Part shown: positions 7,539-14,212 of the stretch, in pieces | How the letters are laid out: each line of letters opens with the position of its first letter | How positions within the stretch are numbered: the first letter of the stretch is position 1 | Assembly (NCBI GenBank): GCA_029940715.1 | Contig: JAPYTU010000020.1 | Location: forward strand, 1 to 14,212 | Origin: Cytophagales bacterium | GTDB lineage: Bacteria > Bacteroidota > Bacteroidia > Cytophagales > MED-G16 | Reading direction: 5' to 3' | DNA: 14,212 bases | The notes under the pieces: generated by a model | Told to the model about the DNA's origin: nothing | Database searches by the model: none | Seen by the model: the letters and a program-made list of their open reading frames with translations, nothing else | Made by a program: the position numbers and the translations under genes

Positions 7539-9618
7539 TTCTACTCCAGTTTACATTATTTTTTTTATTGTTTTTTAGAAACAAAAAAAGAGGCTTGTTT
7601 TCGGGTTTTATTAAATTTGGATCATTAGCTATGATTTTTTTTGCTAATAATCTTGTTTTAGAAATCACCGCAATATCTTTTGCTAAATCTGTAAATTTTA
7701 AATCTAAAACACCACTTTGTTGTGTTCCCATCATATTTCCTGGGCCGCGAATTTTAAGGTCAATGTTAGAAATTTCAAAACCATCAGAGGAATTTGTTAA
7801 TGCTTTAATTCTAGTTTTTGCGTTTTCACTTAATTTGTATTTAGTCATTAATATACAATAAGATTGCACCTTTCCTCGACCAACTCTACCCCGCAGTTGA
7901 TGTAATTGTGATAAACCAAATCTTTCTGCACTTTCAATAATCATTACAGTAGCGTTTGAAACATCTACACCAACTTCGATAACCGTTGTAGAGACTAAAA
8001 TTTTACTTTTTCCCTCAACAAACCTTTTCATCTCAAAATCTTTATCTTCAGACTTCATTCTGCCGTGTAAGATTCCTATTGGTATAGATGGAAAATATTT
8101 TTTTATACTATTATAACCATCCATTAAATCTTTATAGTCTTTGCTTTTAGATTCTTCAATTAGTGGGTATACAATATAGATTTGTTGACCACTTTCTATT
8201 GTTTTGTTTAGAAAACTAAAGACCTTTAACCTAGAATTGTCAAAACGATGATTTGTTATTATCGGTTTTCTGCCTAACGGCATTTCGTCTATAGTAGAAA
8301 CATCCAAATCTCCATATAGCGTTAATGCGAGCGTTCTTGGAATGGGTGTGGCTGTCATAACCAAAACATGTGGATAAACAAGCTTTTTCTTTTTCCATAA
8401 TTTTGCTCTTTGAGCAACTCCAAATTTATGTTGTTCATCAACAATAACTAAACCTAGATTTTTAAAAACAACAGATTTTTCGATCAAAGCATGCGTTCCA
8501 ACTAAAATGTTTGTTTTTCCTACAATTAAATGTTCATGGAGTAATTTTCTTTCTTTTTGTTTTGTTGACCCAGTCAATAAACAAACTGATAGGTTTAATT
8601 TAGTAGCATATTTATTAATACTCTGGAAGTGTTGTTCAGCAAGAACTTCTGTTGGCGCCATAAACGCAACTTGCCCCAAACCCTCTATTGCAATTAACAT
8701 ACACATAAAAGCAACAATTGTTTTTCCGCTACCCACATCCCCTTGTATTAATCTATTCATTTGTTTACCAGAAGACATATCTTTATAGCACTCTTTAATG
8801 ACTTTTTTTTGTGCTTTTGTTAGTTCAAATGGAATGTGATTTTTATAAAAACTACTTAAAAGAATATTTTTTTTAAAAGAAAATCCCGGAAAAGAATTCA
8901 ACCTATTTTTTTTTAATAAAAGCACTTGAAGTTGTAAAAAAAATAATTCTTCAAATTTTAACCTTTTTATAGATTGATAAATCATTTTGTGATTTTTAGG
9001 AAGGTGGATGTTTATTAAAGCTTCTTCTCTTGAAATAATCTGAGCATGATTAATTATATGTTTAGGTAAATTTTCTTTTATATTGTTTTTAACTTTTATA
9101 AGAATCTCGTCTATTATTTTGTTAAAAAATCGATTATTTAAAAATCTTTTTTTAAGGGTATCGGTTAAAGAATAAACAGGCCGTATTCCTAACGTTTTTT
9201 TTTGATACTCATTTGTTTCTGGGTGTGTAAAAGAAATTGTTTTATTAAACAATTTAGGTTTACCAAAAATTAAATATTTTTTTCCAATTAAAATTTTGTT
9301 TTCTATCCATTTGATCCCTTTAAACCAAATTAATTCAGCATAATCAGATGAGTCTTTAACTTTAATGGTTAGTCTTTTTTTGTTGTATAAACCAGAAGAA
9401 GTTTTTTTTAATGCTTGAATTAAAAAAACACCATCAAAATCCTGTTCTGTCACCTCTGAAAGTTTTTTGATTTTTGACCGATCTTCATATCTAAAAGGAA
9501 AATAATGTAACATGTCGTTTATTGTATAAATGCCAATTTCTTTGTTTAGTAAAGATGATTTTTTTGGACCAACGCCAGGGAGAAATTCTATTTTTTGTTT
9601 TAATATTTTATTATTCAT
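7531..9618 (-). CDS. recG: ATP-dependent DNA helicase RecG
   Basis: RecG remodels stalled replication forks and branch-migrates Holliday junctions in the cytoplasm. Numbering from the ATG at 9618 (695 residues, normal length), the N-terminal wedge and OB-fold region covers about 1-260, with FLPGVGPKKSSLL at the very start. The helicase core then shows LTKAQKKVI (Q motif), Walker A GDVGSGKT (293-300), APTEVLAEQH (motif Ia), GTHALI, the DEQH box (394-397), TATPIPRT (422-429, motif III), and later TTVIEVGVDV and HQLRGRVGRG (motifs V and VI). The frame also opens at a TTG at 9627. I prefer the ATG at 9618 because it makes an 8 nt ATGAATAA overlap with the gldD stop, a standard coupling arrangement. 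It is last in the mutY-ssb-gldE-gldD-recG run. Confidence 0.97.
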   Translation of the reverse strand: MNNKILKQKIEFLPGVGPKKSSLLNKEIGIYTINDMLHYFPFRYEDRSKIKKLSEVTEQDFDGVFLIQALKKTSSGLYNKKRLTIKVKDSSDYAELIWFKGIKWIENKILIGKKYLIFGKPKLFNKTISFTHPETNEYQKKTLGIRPVYSLTDTLKKRFLNNRFFNKIIDEILIKVKNNIKENLPKHIINHAQIISREEALINIHLPKNHKMIYQSIKRLKFEELFFLQLQVLLLKKNRLNSFPGFSFKKNILLSSFYKNHIPFELTKAQKKVIKECYKDMSSGKQMNRLIQGDVGSGKTIVAFMCMLIAIEGLGQVAFMAPTEVLAEQHFQSINKYATKLNLSVCLLTGSTKQKERKLLHEHLIVGKTNILVGTHALIEKSVVFKNLGLVIVDEQHKFGVAQRAKLWKKKKLVYPHVLVMTATPIPRTLALTLYGDLDVSTIDEMPLGRKPIITNHRFDNSRLKVFSFLNKTIESGQQIYIVYPLIEESKSKDYKDLMDGYNSIKKYFPSIPIGILHGRMKSEDKDFEMKRFVEGKSKILVSTTVIEVGVDVSNATVMIIESAERFGLSQLHQLRGRVGRGKVQSYCILMTKYKLSENAKTRIKALTNSSDGFEISNIDLKIRGPGNMMGTQQSGVLDLKFTDLAKDIAVISKTRLLAKKIIANDPNLIKPENKPLFLFLKNNKKNNVNWSRIS

Positions 9619-10198
9619 ACCACTCAAGGGTGTTTAATATATGAATCATATCTTTTTTTATATATTCAATAATTGGAGCTAAAGAGTCGTTTTTTGTTGC
9701 AACCTGGAAATATAATGCTCCTCTTAAAAAATGATTAACAGAGTCTGTTGTTATAAATTGAAATTGAGTAGGAACCTCTCCTTTCAAGTCAATAATTATA
9801 GCATTTAAATCGTTTTTTGTTTTAATGTGGGTTTCTTTTATAGAAGATGCTTTTTTGTTGTGTTTGTTAGTGAGTTTATAAGATTCATTAACAAAAGCAT
9901 TTAAATCGTTTTCTTTTTCAATATACTTATGTGTTATTAGAATTTTAGCATCATAGTTTTTATATAATAAATTTAACCAGCCATAAGAGTCGTTTTGTTC
10001 CACTGATGCTTGGATGTTTTTTTCAAAAGAATATTTGTTTTTTATTGTTATGGGGACATAAGATCTTTCAGGAACATTAATATAATTGTATCCTTTCGGT
10101 TTAGGTTTGTGGTTTTTGTTACAAGCAAGTAAAGACAAGCAAATTAACAAATAACAACAAACATTAATTTGAATTGCTTTTTTTATAAACTCTAACAC
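9611..10198 (-). CDS. gldD: Gliding motility lipoprotein GldD
   Basis: A 195-residue lipoprotein. The signal sequence ends SLLAC, making C26 the lipidated residue. Directly after come PKPKGYNYINVPERSY (32-47), the 'PKPxGYxRIxxPxxxY' stretch I recognise from GldD, and later HFLRGALYF (156-164), also characteristic. GldD is required for gliding in Flavobacterium johnsoniae and is genetically linked to GldE there; its biochemical role is unsettled, and homologues also occur in strains not known to glide. The first possible start is a GTG at 10198, lying inside gldE (35 nt overlap). It keeps a proper basic n-region (MLEFIKK), and no ATG exists before the lipobox. Overlap at both ends (gldE upstream, recG downstream) implies coupled translation. 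Confidence 0.9.
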   Translation of the reverse strand: MLEFIKKAIQINVCCYLLICLSLLACNKNHKPKPKGYNYINVPERSYVPITIKNKYSFEKNIQASVEQNDSYGWLNLLYKNYDAKILITHKYIEKENDLNAFVNESYKLTNKHNKKASSIKETHIKTKNDLNAIIIDLKGEVPTQFQFITTDSVNHFLRGALYFQVATKNDSLAPIIEYIKKDMIHILNTLEWYE

Positions 10199-11492
10199 GT
10201 CGTATTCTTTTTTTATCTACAGACATAATTGTAAAAACAAAATTATCAAAATTAATTTTATCTCCCTTAGAGGGTATTTTGTTGTTGATTTCTAATAAAA
10301 GCCCTCCTAATGATTCGCTTTCTCCTTTAATTTTTTTAAAATCATTTTTACTTGATGATGATAATTTACAAAAATCATTAAGTGAAGTTTTTCCTTCAAA
10401 AAGAAAAGTATGGGGGTCTAGTTTTTTATAAACAAAACTCGCTTCGTTATCAAATTCATCTTTTATATCACCAATAATTTCTTCTAAAACATCTTCAAGT
10501 GTAATTATTCCAGAAACCCCACCGTATTCGTCAATTACAACAGCTAAATGGACTCTTTTTTCTTGAAAATCTTTAAATAAGACATCTATTTTTTTATTTT
10601 CTGGAATAAAAAAAGCTGGTCTAATTTTAATTTTCCAATTAAAATTTTTTTCGTTTAAATATGGTATTAAATCTTTCACATACAAAACTCCCTCTATATT
10701 ATCTATAGTTTCTTTATAAACAGGTATTCTAGAAAAACCTGAGGTGTTTATTAATTTTGAGATTTTGTTAAAAGAATCGTGTTTTTCTATTGCTGTAATG
10801 TCTACCCTTGAGATCATAATCTCTTTAACCTTAATAGAACCAAAGTTTACAATTCCTTCAAGAATGTTTTTTTCATTTTTTGAGGTTTCTTTAGAGAGGG
10901 TTAAATCTATAGCTTTATTCAAATCTTCTTGTGAGCTTTCTAAGAATTCTTTTTTTTGTGACTTCTTAAAAACTTTAGTGATATAAACTAAAAGAAAAAT
11001 AAAAGGTTTAAAAAACATAAAGGAGTAACGAATAATTTGAGATGAAATTTTTATAAAAAAAAGTTTGTTTTTATTGGCATATATTTTTGGTATTATTTCG
11101 CCAAAAAAAAGAATCATAAGTGTCACTATAATTGTTAATGTTAAAAAAACCAATGGGTTTTTTCCATAAATATTCCAAGCAAAATAAGCTGATAAAGTTA
11201 TTATCGCAACGTTTATTAGATTGTTTAAAATCAAGATTGTAGCTAATAACTTTTCTGGATATCTTAAAAGAAGCAATATTTTTTTTAACGAAGAATTATT
11301 CTTTGATTTTAAAATATTTATATCGTTAGAGGTTAGTGAAAAATAAGCAACTTCAGAACCAGAAATAATTCCAGAAACAATTAAAAGAAAAAAAAGAAAA
11401 AACATTTGAATGATACCAATAAAAGAATTCATTAGAATAATTAAAAAAAATAAAGATAAAGGGTTGTCAAGTTCTGGTAATTCTATTTCCAA
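10164..11492 (-). CDS. gldE: GldE, CNNM/CorC-type membrane protein with paired CBS domains
   Basis: A 442-residue inner-membrane protein partnered with GldD. Order of domains: a CNNM/DUF21 membrane domain with helices at about 28-50, 80-105, 112-135 and 155-175, including SGIISGSEVAYFSLT (40-54) and FFGEIIPK (129-136); a CBS pair at about 223-345 with MISRVDITAI, SGFSRIPVYK, AVVIDEYGGVSGIITLEDVL and GDIKDEFD; and a C-terminal CorC/HlyC domain at about 357-437. Related CNNM proteins are linked to Mg2+/Co2+ transport. In F. johnsoniae extra GldE was reported to suppress gldD mutations. The start is a TTG at 11492, immediately preceded by an in-frame stop. The next ATG (11432) would drop the 'M[DE]xELPxLxxP' leader typical of GldE, so I keep the TTG. 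The ssb stop is 9 bp upstream. Confidence 0.92.
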   Translation of the reverse strand: MEIELPELDNPLSLFFLIILMNSFIGIIQMFFLFFLLIVSGIISGSEVAYFSLTSNDINILKSKNNSSLKKILLLLRYPEKLLATILILNNLINVAIITLSAYFAWNIYGKNPLVFLTLTIIVTLMILFFGEIIPKIYANKNKLFFIKISSQIIRYSFMFFKPFIFLLVYITKVFKKSQKKEFLESSQEDLNKAIDLTLSKETSKNEKNILEGIVNFGSIKVKEIMISRVDITAIEKHDSFNKISKLINTSGFSRIPVYKETIDNIEGVLYVKDLIPYLNEKNFNWKIKIRPAFFIPENKKIDVLFKDFQEKRVHLAVVIDEYGGVSGIITLEDVLEEIIGDIKDEFDNEASFVYKKLDPHTFLFEGKTSLNDFCKLSSSSKNDFKKIKGESESLGGLLLEINNKIPSKGDKINFDNFVFTIMSVDKKRIRRVRVYKKSNSN

Positions 11493-11501
11493 TTAATTTA
11501 A

Positions 11502-11912
11502 TTAAAAAGGTAAGTCATCTTCAGTAGATGTTGTTTTTTCTGTTGTGTTGGTTTTTTCTGCCCCCATCCCCTGTTGTTCAGGAGCTTTTCCTAAAAGCTT
11601 TATCTCTCGACCAACAACTTCGGAAATATATTTTTTAACACCATCTTTATCATCGTATGAACGATTAGATATTTTTCCTTCAATATAAACTTGACTACCT
11701 TTTTTTAAATAGTTTTCAGCTATTTCAGCAAGAGGGGTCCATAAAACAATATTGTGCCATTCTGTATTCGTTACCCTTTCTCCAACTTTGTTTTTATAAG
11801 ATTCACTTGTTGCTAAAGAAAAATTAACAACAGCTCGCCCATCATCTAAGCGCCTAACCTCAGGATCTTTACCAAGATTTCCCAATAAAATAACTTTATT
11901 TACTCCCGCCAT
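11502..11912 (-). CDS. ssb: Single-stranded DNA-binding protein
   Basis: A 136-residue SSB that coats single-stranded DNA in replication and repair. The OB fold spans residues 1-110, with the family opening GVNKVILLGNLGKDPEVR (3-20), the core NTEWHNIVLW (49-58), LKKGSQVYIEGK (69-80) and KYISEVVGREIKLL (94-107). A short Gln/Thr/Glu-rich linker leads to the acidic tip EDDLPF, which recruits partner proteins such as RecG and other repair enzymes. The tip is intact. The ATG at 11912 fits the family N-terminus MAGVNKV. It sits 17 bp after mutY and 9 bp before gldE, and the presence of recG downstream fits SSB's known role as a docking platform for that helicase. Confidence 0.97.
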   Translation of the reverse strand: MAGVNKVILLGNLGKDPEVRRLDDGRAVVNFSLATSESYKNKVGERVTNTEWHNIVLWTPLAEIAENYLKKGSQVYIEGKISNRSYDDKDGVKKYISEVVGREIKLLGKAPEQQGMGAEKTNTTEKTTSTEDDLPF

Positions 11913-11929
11913 ATATTACAAATTAATCA

Positions 11930-13003
11930 TTATGTTGCGGAATTCAAATAGTTATCAATAACTTTTGGTGTTGCGGATTTTTTAAACCTTCTTTTTTTTA
12001 TTTTTTGAACTTTTAAATGTTTTTTTATTTTGTTAAACACCACCAAATCATTTATATAGATAGACAAAAAGTTAACATTAATTATTTGATGGCTTAAAAT
12101 TGCTTTATTATTTTTAGAAATTAGTTTTGCTTTTAATTCAAATAATTTTAGTTTTTTTAAAAAGTATATTTTTGCTTTTTTTAAACTTTTATCTTCAACA
12201 AGAAAAAACTCTAAAAGATTTAGCCATACGTCTTTTTTTTTTCTTTTTTGAACCAAATAACTGTTTTTGTTTTCTATAATAAAATAATTAAAAAATCTTT
12301 TTGTTTTTTTTATTCTCTTTTTTTTAATAGGAAGTTTTTCAACACCATTAGTTTTATACGCTTCACAATCAAGTATTAATAAACAGTTTTTACAAAGGGG
12401 TTTTTTGGGAGTACAAATTGTTGCTCCAAAATCCATTATAGCCTGATTATATTCTCCCATTTTGCTTATATTTTTGGTTATGGATTTTGATATGTTATAA
12501 TAATGATTGTAAGAATTGCTTTTAGCTGTATTATAAAAAATTCCAAAGTATCTTGATAAAACCCTATATACGTTTGCGTCAACAACGGGTATTTTTTCGT
12601 TGTAGCAAATAGATGCTATTGCGGCTGCGGTGTATTTTCCTATACCAGGTAATAAAATTAAATCTTTTGAATTTTTTGGTAATTTTCCGTTATGTTTTCT
12701 TGTAAGGATTTTGGCTGTTTTTAGAAGATTTTTGGCTCTATTATAATATCCTAAACCTTTCCAAGTAGAATAAATTTTATTTTCTGAAGAAGAAGAAAGA
12801 GATTGTATGGTTGGGAATTTTTTTATAAAATTTTTATAATAAACCAAACCCGTTATCATTTGTGTTTGTTGTAAAATTACTTCAGACACCCATATTTTAT
12901 AAGGATCTTTAGTCTTTCTAAAAGGCAACATTCTCTTTTCTTTTTTGTACCAACCTGTTAATTTAGAAGAAAAAGTAAGATCGTTGAGTTTGTTTTTGTT
13001 CAC
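11930..13003 (-). CDS. mutY: A/G-specific adenine DNA glycosylase MutY
   Basis: MutY removes adenine mispaired with 8-oxoguanine. Numbering from the GTG at 13003 (357 residues): WYKKEKRMLPFRKTKDPY (18-35), WVSEVILQQTQ (38-48, with catalytic Glu41), the helix-hairpin-helix LPGIGKYTAAAI (118-129), catalytic Asp142 in VVDANVYRV, and the 4Fe-4S cysteines spaced C-x6-C-x2-C-x5-C (C197, C204, C207, C213). The C-terminal NUDIX-like 8-oxoG reader is present but very Lys-rich and weakly conserved (VWLNLLEFF). The frame opens at a TTG at 13042, adding 13 residues with no family resemblance and leaving only 15 bp before HU. I prefer the GTG at 13003. It leads the mutY-ssb-gldE-gldD-recG run. A 10-A run at 12233-12242 crosses the NUDIX region without a frameshift. 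Confidence 0.95.
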   Translation of the reverse strand: MNKNKLNDLTFSSKLTGWYKKEKRMLPFRKTKDPYKIWVSEVILQQTQMITGLVYYKNFIKKFPTIQSLSSSSENKIYSTWKGLGYYNRAKNLLKTAKILTRKHNGKLPKNSKDLILLPGIGKYTAAAIASICYNEKIPVVDANVYRVLSRYFGIFYNTAKSNSYNHYYNISKSITKNISKMGEYNQAIMDFGATICTPKKPLCKNCLLILDCEAYKTNGVEKLPIKKKRIKKTKRFFNYFIIENKNSYLVQKRKKKDVWLNLLEFFLVEDKSLKKAKIYFLKKLKLFELKAKLISKNNKAILSHQIINVNFLSIYINDLVVFNKIKKHLKVQKIKKRRFKKSATPKVIDNYLNSAT

Positions 13004-13025
13004 AGTGTATATTAAACTAATATTG
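12995..13025 (+). promoter_or_regulatory. Candidate Bacteroidota promoter for the HU operon
   Basis: TTTG at 12995-12998 is followed, after exactly 19 bp, by TAATATTG at 13018-13025. Bacteroidota housekeeping promoters have TTTG near -33 and TAnnTTTG near -7, about 19 bp apart; here only one fixed position of the -7 box differs. A start a few bases downstream would give a leader of roughly 25 nt to the TTG start of HU. The element overlaps the first codons of mutY on the other strand. The match was found by eye in AT-rich DNA. Confidence 0.4.
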
Positions 13026-13057
13026 TAATTATAGCACAACAATTAAATACAAACAAA

Positions 13058-13351
13058 TTGACAAAAGCAGAAATTATAAATCAAATTGCAAAAAAAACAG
13101 GCATTGATAAGTCTGATGTTCAAGAAACAGTTGAGGCAACCATTATAACCATTAAAACCGCTATGATAAGTGGAGAGAATGTTTTTATTAGAGGTTTTGG
13201 TAGTTTTGTAAATAAAAAAAGAGCAAAAAAAATAGCCAGAAATATTTCTACAAACACGGCAATTATTTTGGATGCTCACTATAAGCCTTCTTTTAAACCA
13301 GCCCATGATTTTTGTAAAAAGGTTAAGGAAAATAATAAGGTTTACGAATAA
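13058..13351 (+). CDS. hup: HU-family DNA-binding protein
   Basis: A 97-residue histone-like protein that bends and compacts DNA as a dimer. It begins MTKAEIINQIAKKTGI, the standard HU N-terminus, then the helical body, RGFGSF (45-50) at the base of the beta arms, the basic arm (KKRAKKIARNIS) and the closing FKPAHDFCKKVK helix. The arm tip is less conserved than usual and lacks the typical 'NPxTG' loop, showing RNISTNTAI instead. The start is a TTG at 13058. Upstream in frame there is no ATG, GTG or other TTG before a stop at 13013, and the TTG sits exactly where the family methionine falls. It is divergent from mutY and first in the HU-TPR-basic protein-RNase E/G run, with 7 bp to the next gene. 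Confidence 0.94.
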   Translation: MTKAEIINQIAKKTGIDKSDVQETVEATIITIKTAMISGENVFIRGFGSFVNKKRAKKIARNISTNTAIILDAHYKPSFKPAHDFCKKVKENNKVYE

Positions 13352-13358
13352 TATTTAT

Positions 13359-13817
13359 ATGAATCTAATTAAAAAGCAAGGTGGACTGTTATTGTTGGCA
13401 ATTTTGTTAATAGTATTAATGTACCAATTTCCAAAAAGTGTTGTTGAAAATGAGGTTACGAAAAACAGAGTTGTTGAAACAACATCAATAGAAGCAGCTG
13501 TTAATTTATTGGAAGGAGACAATCCTATGGAGGGAATTTTTATGTTGAGGGATATTGTTTTAAAAAACCCAAAAAACACACAAGCACTTTATTATTTAGG
13601 AGACCTGTCGCTACAAACGGGTCAATATGAAAATGCTATAAAAAGATTTAATCAAATTTTATTTGTTGATTCATCAGATAAAAGAGCATATTTGCAGCTA
13701 GGAATTAGTTACTATGGTCTTGAAGATTATGAGAAAGCAAATTCTTTCTTTCAAATAATTAAAGATTTAAATGATAGTACATTAATTAAAGAATTAAATA
13801 TTTTTTTAATGAATTAA
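13359..13817 (+). CDS. Membrane-anchored TPR protein
   Basis: A 152-residue protein with one N-terminal membrane helix (about residues 8-23, GGLLLLAILLIVLMYQ) and about three tetratricopeptide repeats at roughly 40-72, 73-106 and 107-139. The clearest is ALYYLGDLSLQTGQYENAIK followed by YLQLGISYYGLEDYEKANSFF. TPR arrays bind other proteins; the partner is unknown. The frame extends upstream to 13272 inside HU, but the ATG at 13359, 7 bp after the HU stop, directly precedes the membrane helix and is the sensible start. A TPR protein between HU and RNase E/G is a recurring arrangement in Bacteroidota. A link to RNA processing is inference from position only. Confidence 0.88.
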   Translation: MNLIKKQGGLLLLAILLIVLMYQFPKSVVENEVTKNRVVETTSIEAAVNLLEGDNPMEGIFMLRDIVLKNPKNTQALYYLGDLSLQTGQYENAIKRFNQILFVDSSDKRAYLQLGISYYGLEDYEKANSFFQIIKDLNDSTLIKELNIFLMN

Positions 13818-13831
13818 TAAAACTTGTTAAT

Positions 13832-13921
13832 ATGCCAAGTGGAAAAAAAAGAAAAAAACATAAAATATCAACACATAAGAGGAAAAAAAGATTAAGAAAA
13901 AACAGACATAAAAAGAAATAA
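13832..13921 (+). CDS. 29-residue extremely basic protein upstream of RNase E/G
   Basis: A 30-codon frame starts at an ATG 14 bp after the TPR stop and ends with TAA 12 bp before the RNase E/G start. The product starts MPSGKKRKKHK, continues with ISTHKRKKRLRK and ends NRHKKK: 12 Lys, 5 Arg and 3 His of 29 residues, no acidic residues, and one each of Leu and Ile. I recall near-identical short peptides (MPSGKKRKRHK...) at this position in many Bacteroidota, usually annotated as hypothetical, which supports a real gene. The composition fits an rRNA-binding protein embedded in the ribosome, or an RNA-binding helper of RNase E/G. A Bacteroidota-specific ribosomal protein (bL38) has been described, but I cannot confirm that this is the same protein. 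Confidence 0.8.
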   Translation: MPSGKKRKKHKISTHKRKKRLRKNRHKKK

Positions 13922-13933
13922 AACCAATATATA

Positions 13934-14212
13934 ATGAGTAGCGAGCTAATAATTAATTCAACTCGCGACAAATGTAGAATTGGCCTTCTTAAGGATAAAA
14001 AGCTTGTAGAGTTTCATCAAGAAAACGATGAAAACAAATTTAATGTAGGCGATATATATGTAGGAAAAGTAAAAAAAATCAATAAAAGCTTAAATGCAGC
14101 TTTTATTGATGTAGGTTATGAAAAAGATGCTTTTCTACATTATCTTGATTTAGGCCCCCAATTTTTGTCGCTAAAAACTTTTGTAAAAAAAGTAAGAAGT
14201 AAAGGAAGTAAG
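13934..14212 (+). CDS. rng: Ribonuclease E/G family protein, N-terminal fragment (cut by window edge)
   Basis: The first 93 codons of an RNase E/G enzyme (Rng/CafA), which cleaves single-stranded AU-rich RNA and matures the 5' end of 16S rRNA. The ATG at 13934 gives SSELIINSTRDKCRIGLLKD, the family's N-terminal strand pair, then an S1-type RNA-binding region: VGDIYVGKVKKINKSLNAAF (38-57), IDVGYEKDAFLHYLDLGP (58-75), continuing to the right edge. The insertion point in the S1 domain and the catalytic aspartates lie beyond the window, so activity cannot be judged. It is the last visible gene of the HU run. Confidence 0.93.
   Translation, partial: MSSELIINSTRDKCRIGLLKDKKLVEFHQENDENKFNVGDIYVGKVKKINKSLNAAFIDVGYEKDAFLHYLDLGPQFLSLKTFVKKVRSKGSK

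Noticed and set aside
7568..8788. Two plus-strand open frames (about 97 and 93 codons) inside recG
   Set aside because: They lie opposite conserved helicase motifs, which fully explain the sequence; AT-rich antisense frames of this size are expected by chance.
13043..13306. Cys- and Phe-rich 87-codon open frame on the minus strand opposite HU
   Set aside because: It is the antisense shadow of a well-supported HU gene; its composition reflects reverse-complemented Lys/Asn codons and there is no family resemblance.
13272..13358. 29-codon upstream extension of the TPR gene overlapping HU
   Set aside because: The extension only re-reads HU coding sequence in another frame; the ATG at 13359 directly precedes the membrane helix and follows the HU stop by 7 bp.
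1..14212. Search for CRISPR repeats, insertion sequences, tRNA/rRNA, toxin-antitoxin, phage or defence genes
   Set aside because: No regularly spaced direct repeats, transposase motifs, cloverleaf-like tracts or defence-type domains were seen; nearly all of the window is coding sequence of assigned or well-supported genes.

Overview
The window comes from an AT-rich member of the Bacteroidota, most likely a Flavobacteriia-type organism with a small, streamlined genome. The evidence is gene content and order: mutY-ssb-gldE-gldD on one strand, with HU (small DNA-binding protein), a TPR protein, a tiny basic protein and RNase E/G (rng/cafA) diverging from it. This arrangement is characteristic of the phylum. 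The gliding-motility family proteins GldD and GldE, a DUF6702-type protein, absent Shine-Dalgarno motifs and very short or overlapping gene junctions agree with that. The secreted peptidases would suit a marine peptide-degrading flavobacterium, but that habitat is my inference.

Layout. (1) At 1-143 on the minus strand is the start of prfA (release factor 1), cut by the window edge. (2) At 276-1181 on the plus strand is a secreted protein of unknown function. (3) From 6212 down to 1184 on the minus strand runs a chain: an NCKX-like Ca2+/cation antiporter, then (after 65 bp) a secreted AbgB-like M20 amidohydrolase, an M28 peptidase lipoprotein, a DUF6702-like secreted protein and a YjjX-type inosine/xanthosine triphosphatase. 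The last four are separated by 11 bp or overlap. (4) At 6249-7538 on the plus strand is a second secreted M20D amidohydrolase, divergent from the antiporter. (5) From about 13003 down to 7531 on the minus strand runs a tight five-gene run: mutY, ssb, gldE, gldD, recG. (6) From 13058 to the right edge on the plus strand are HU, the TPR membrane protein, a 29-residue extremely basic protein and the start of RNase E/G, again tightly packed.

How the genes work together. The left half looks like an envelope-side peptide and amino-acid-conjugate catabolism group: a lipoprotein aminopeptidase/carboxypeptidase plus two exported M20 hydrolases, next to a cation antiporter. The right half is housekeeping: DNA repair and replication (MutY, SSB, RecG), nucleoid structure (HU) and RNA processing (RNase E/G), with a two-gene gliding/envelope module (GldE, GldD) embedded in the repair operon. 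Several genes appear to use GTG or TTG starts, and this affects annotation.

I found no CRISPR array, insertion sequence, tRNA, rRNA, phage gene, toxin-antitoxin or recognisable defence system. No intergenic stretch exceeds about 135 bp. Nothing here is clearly a new multi-gene system. The items most worth a second look are the unrecognised secreted protein at 276-1181 and the 29-residue basic protein at 13832-13921.
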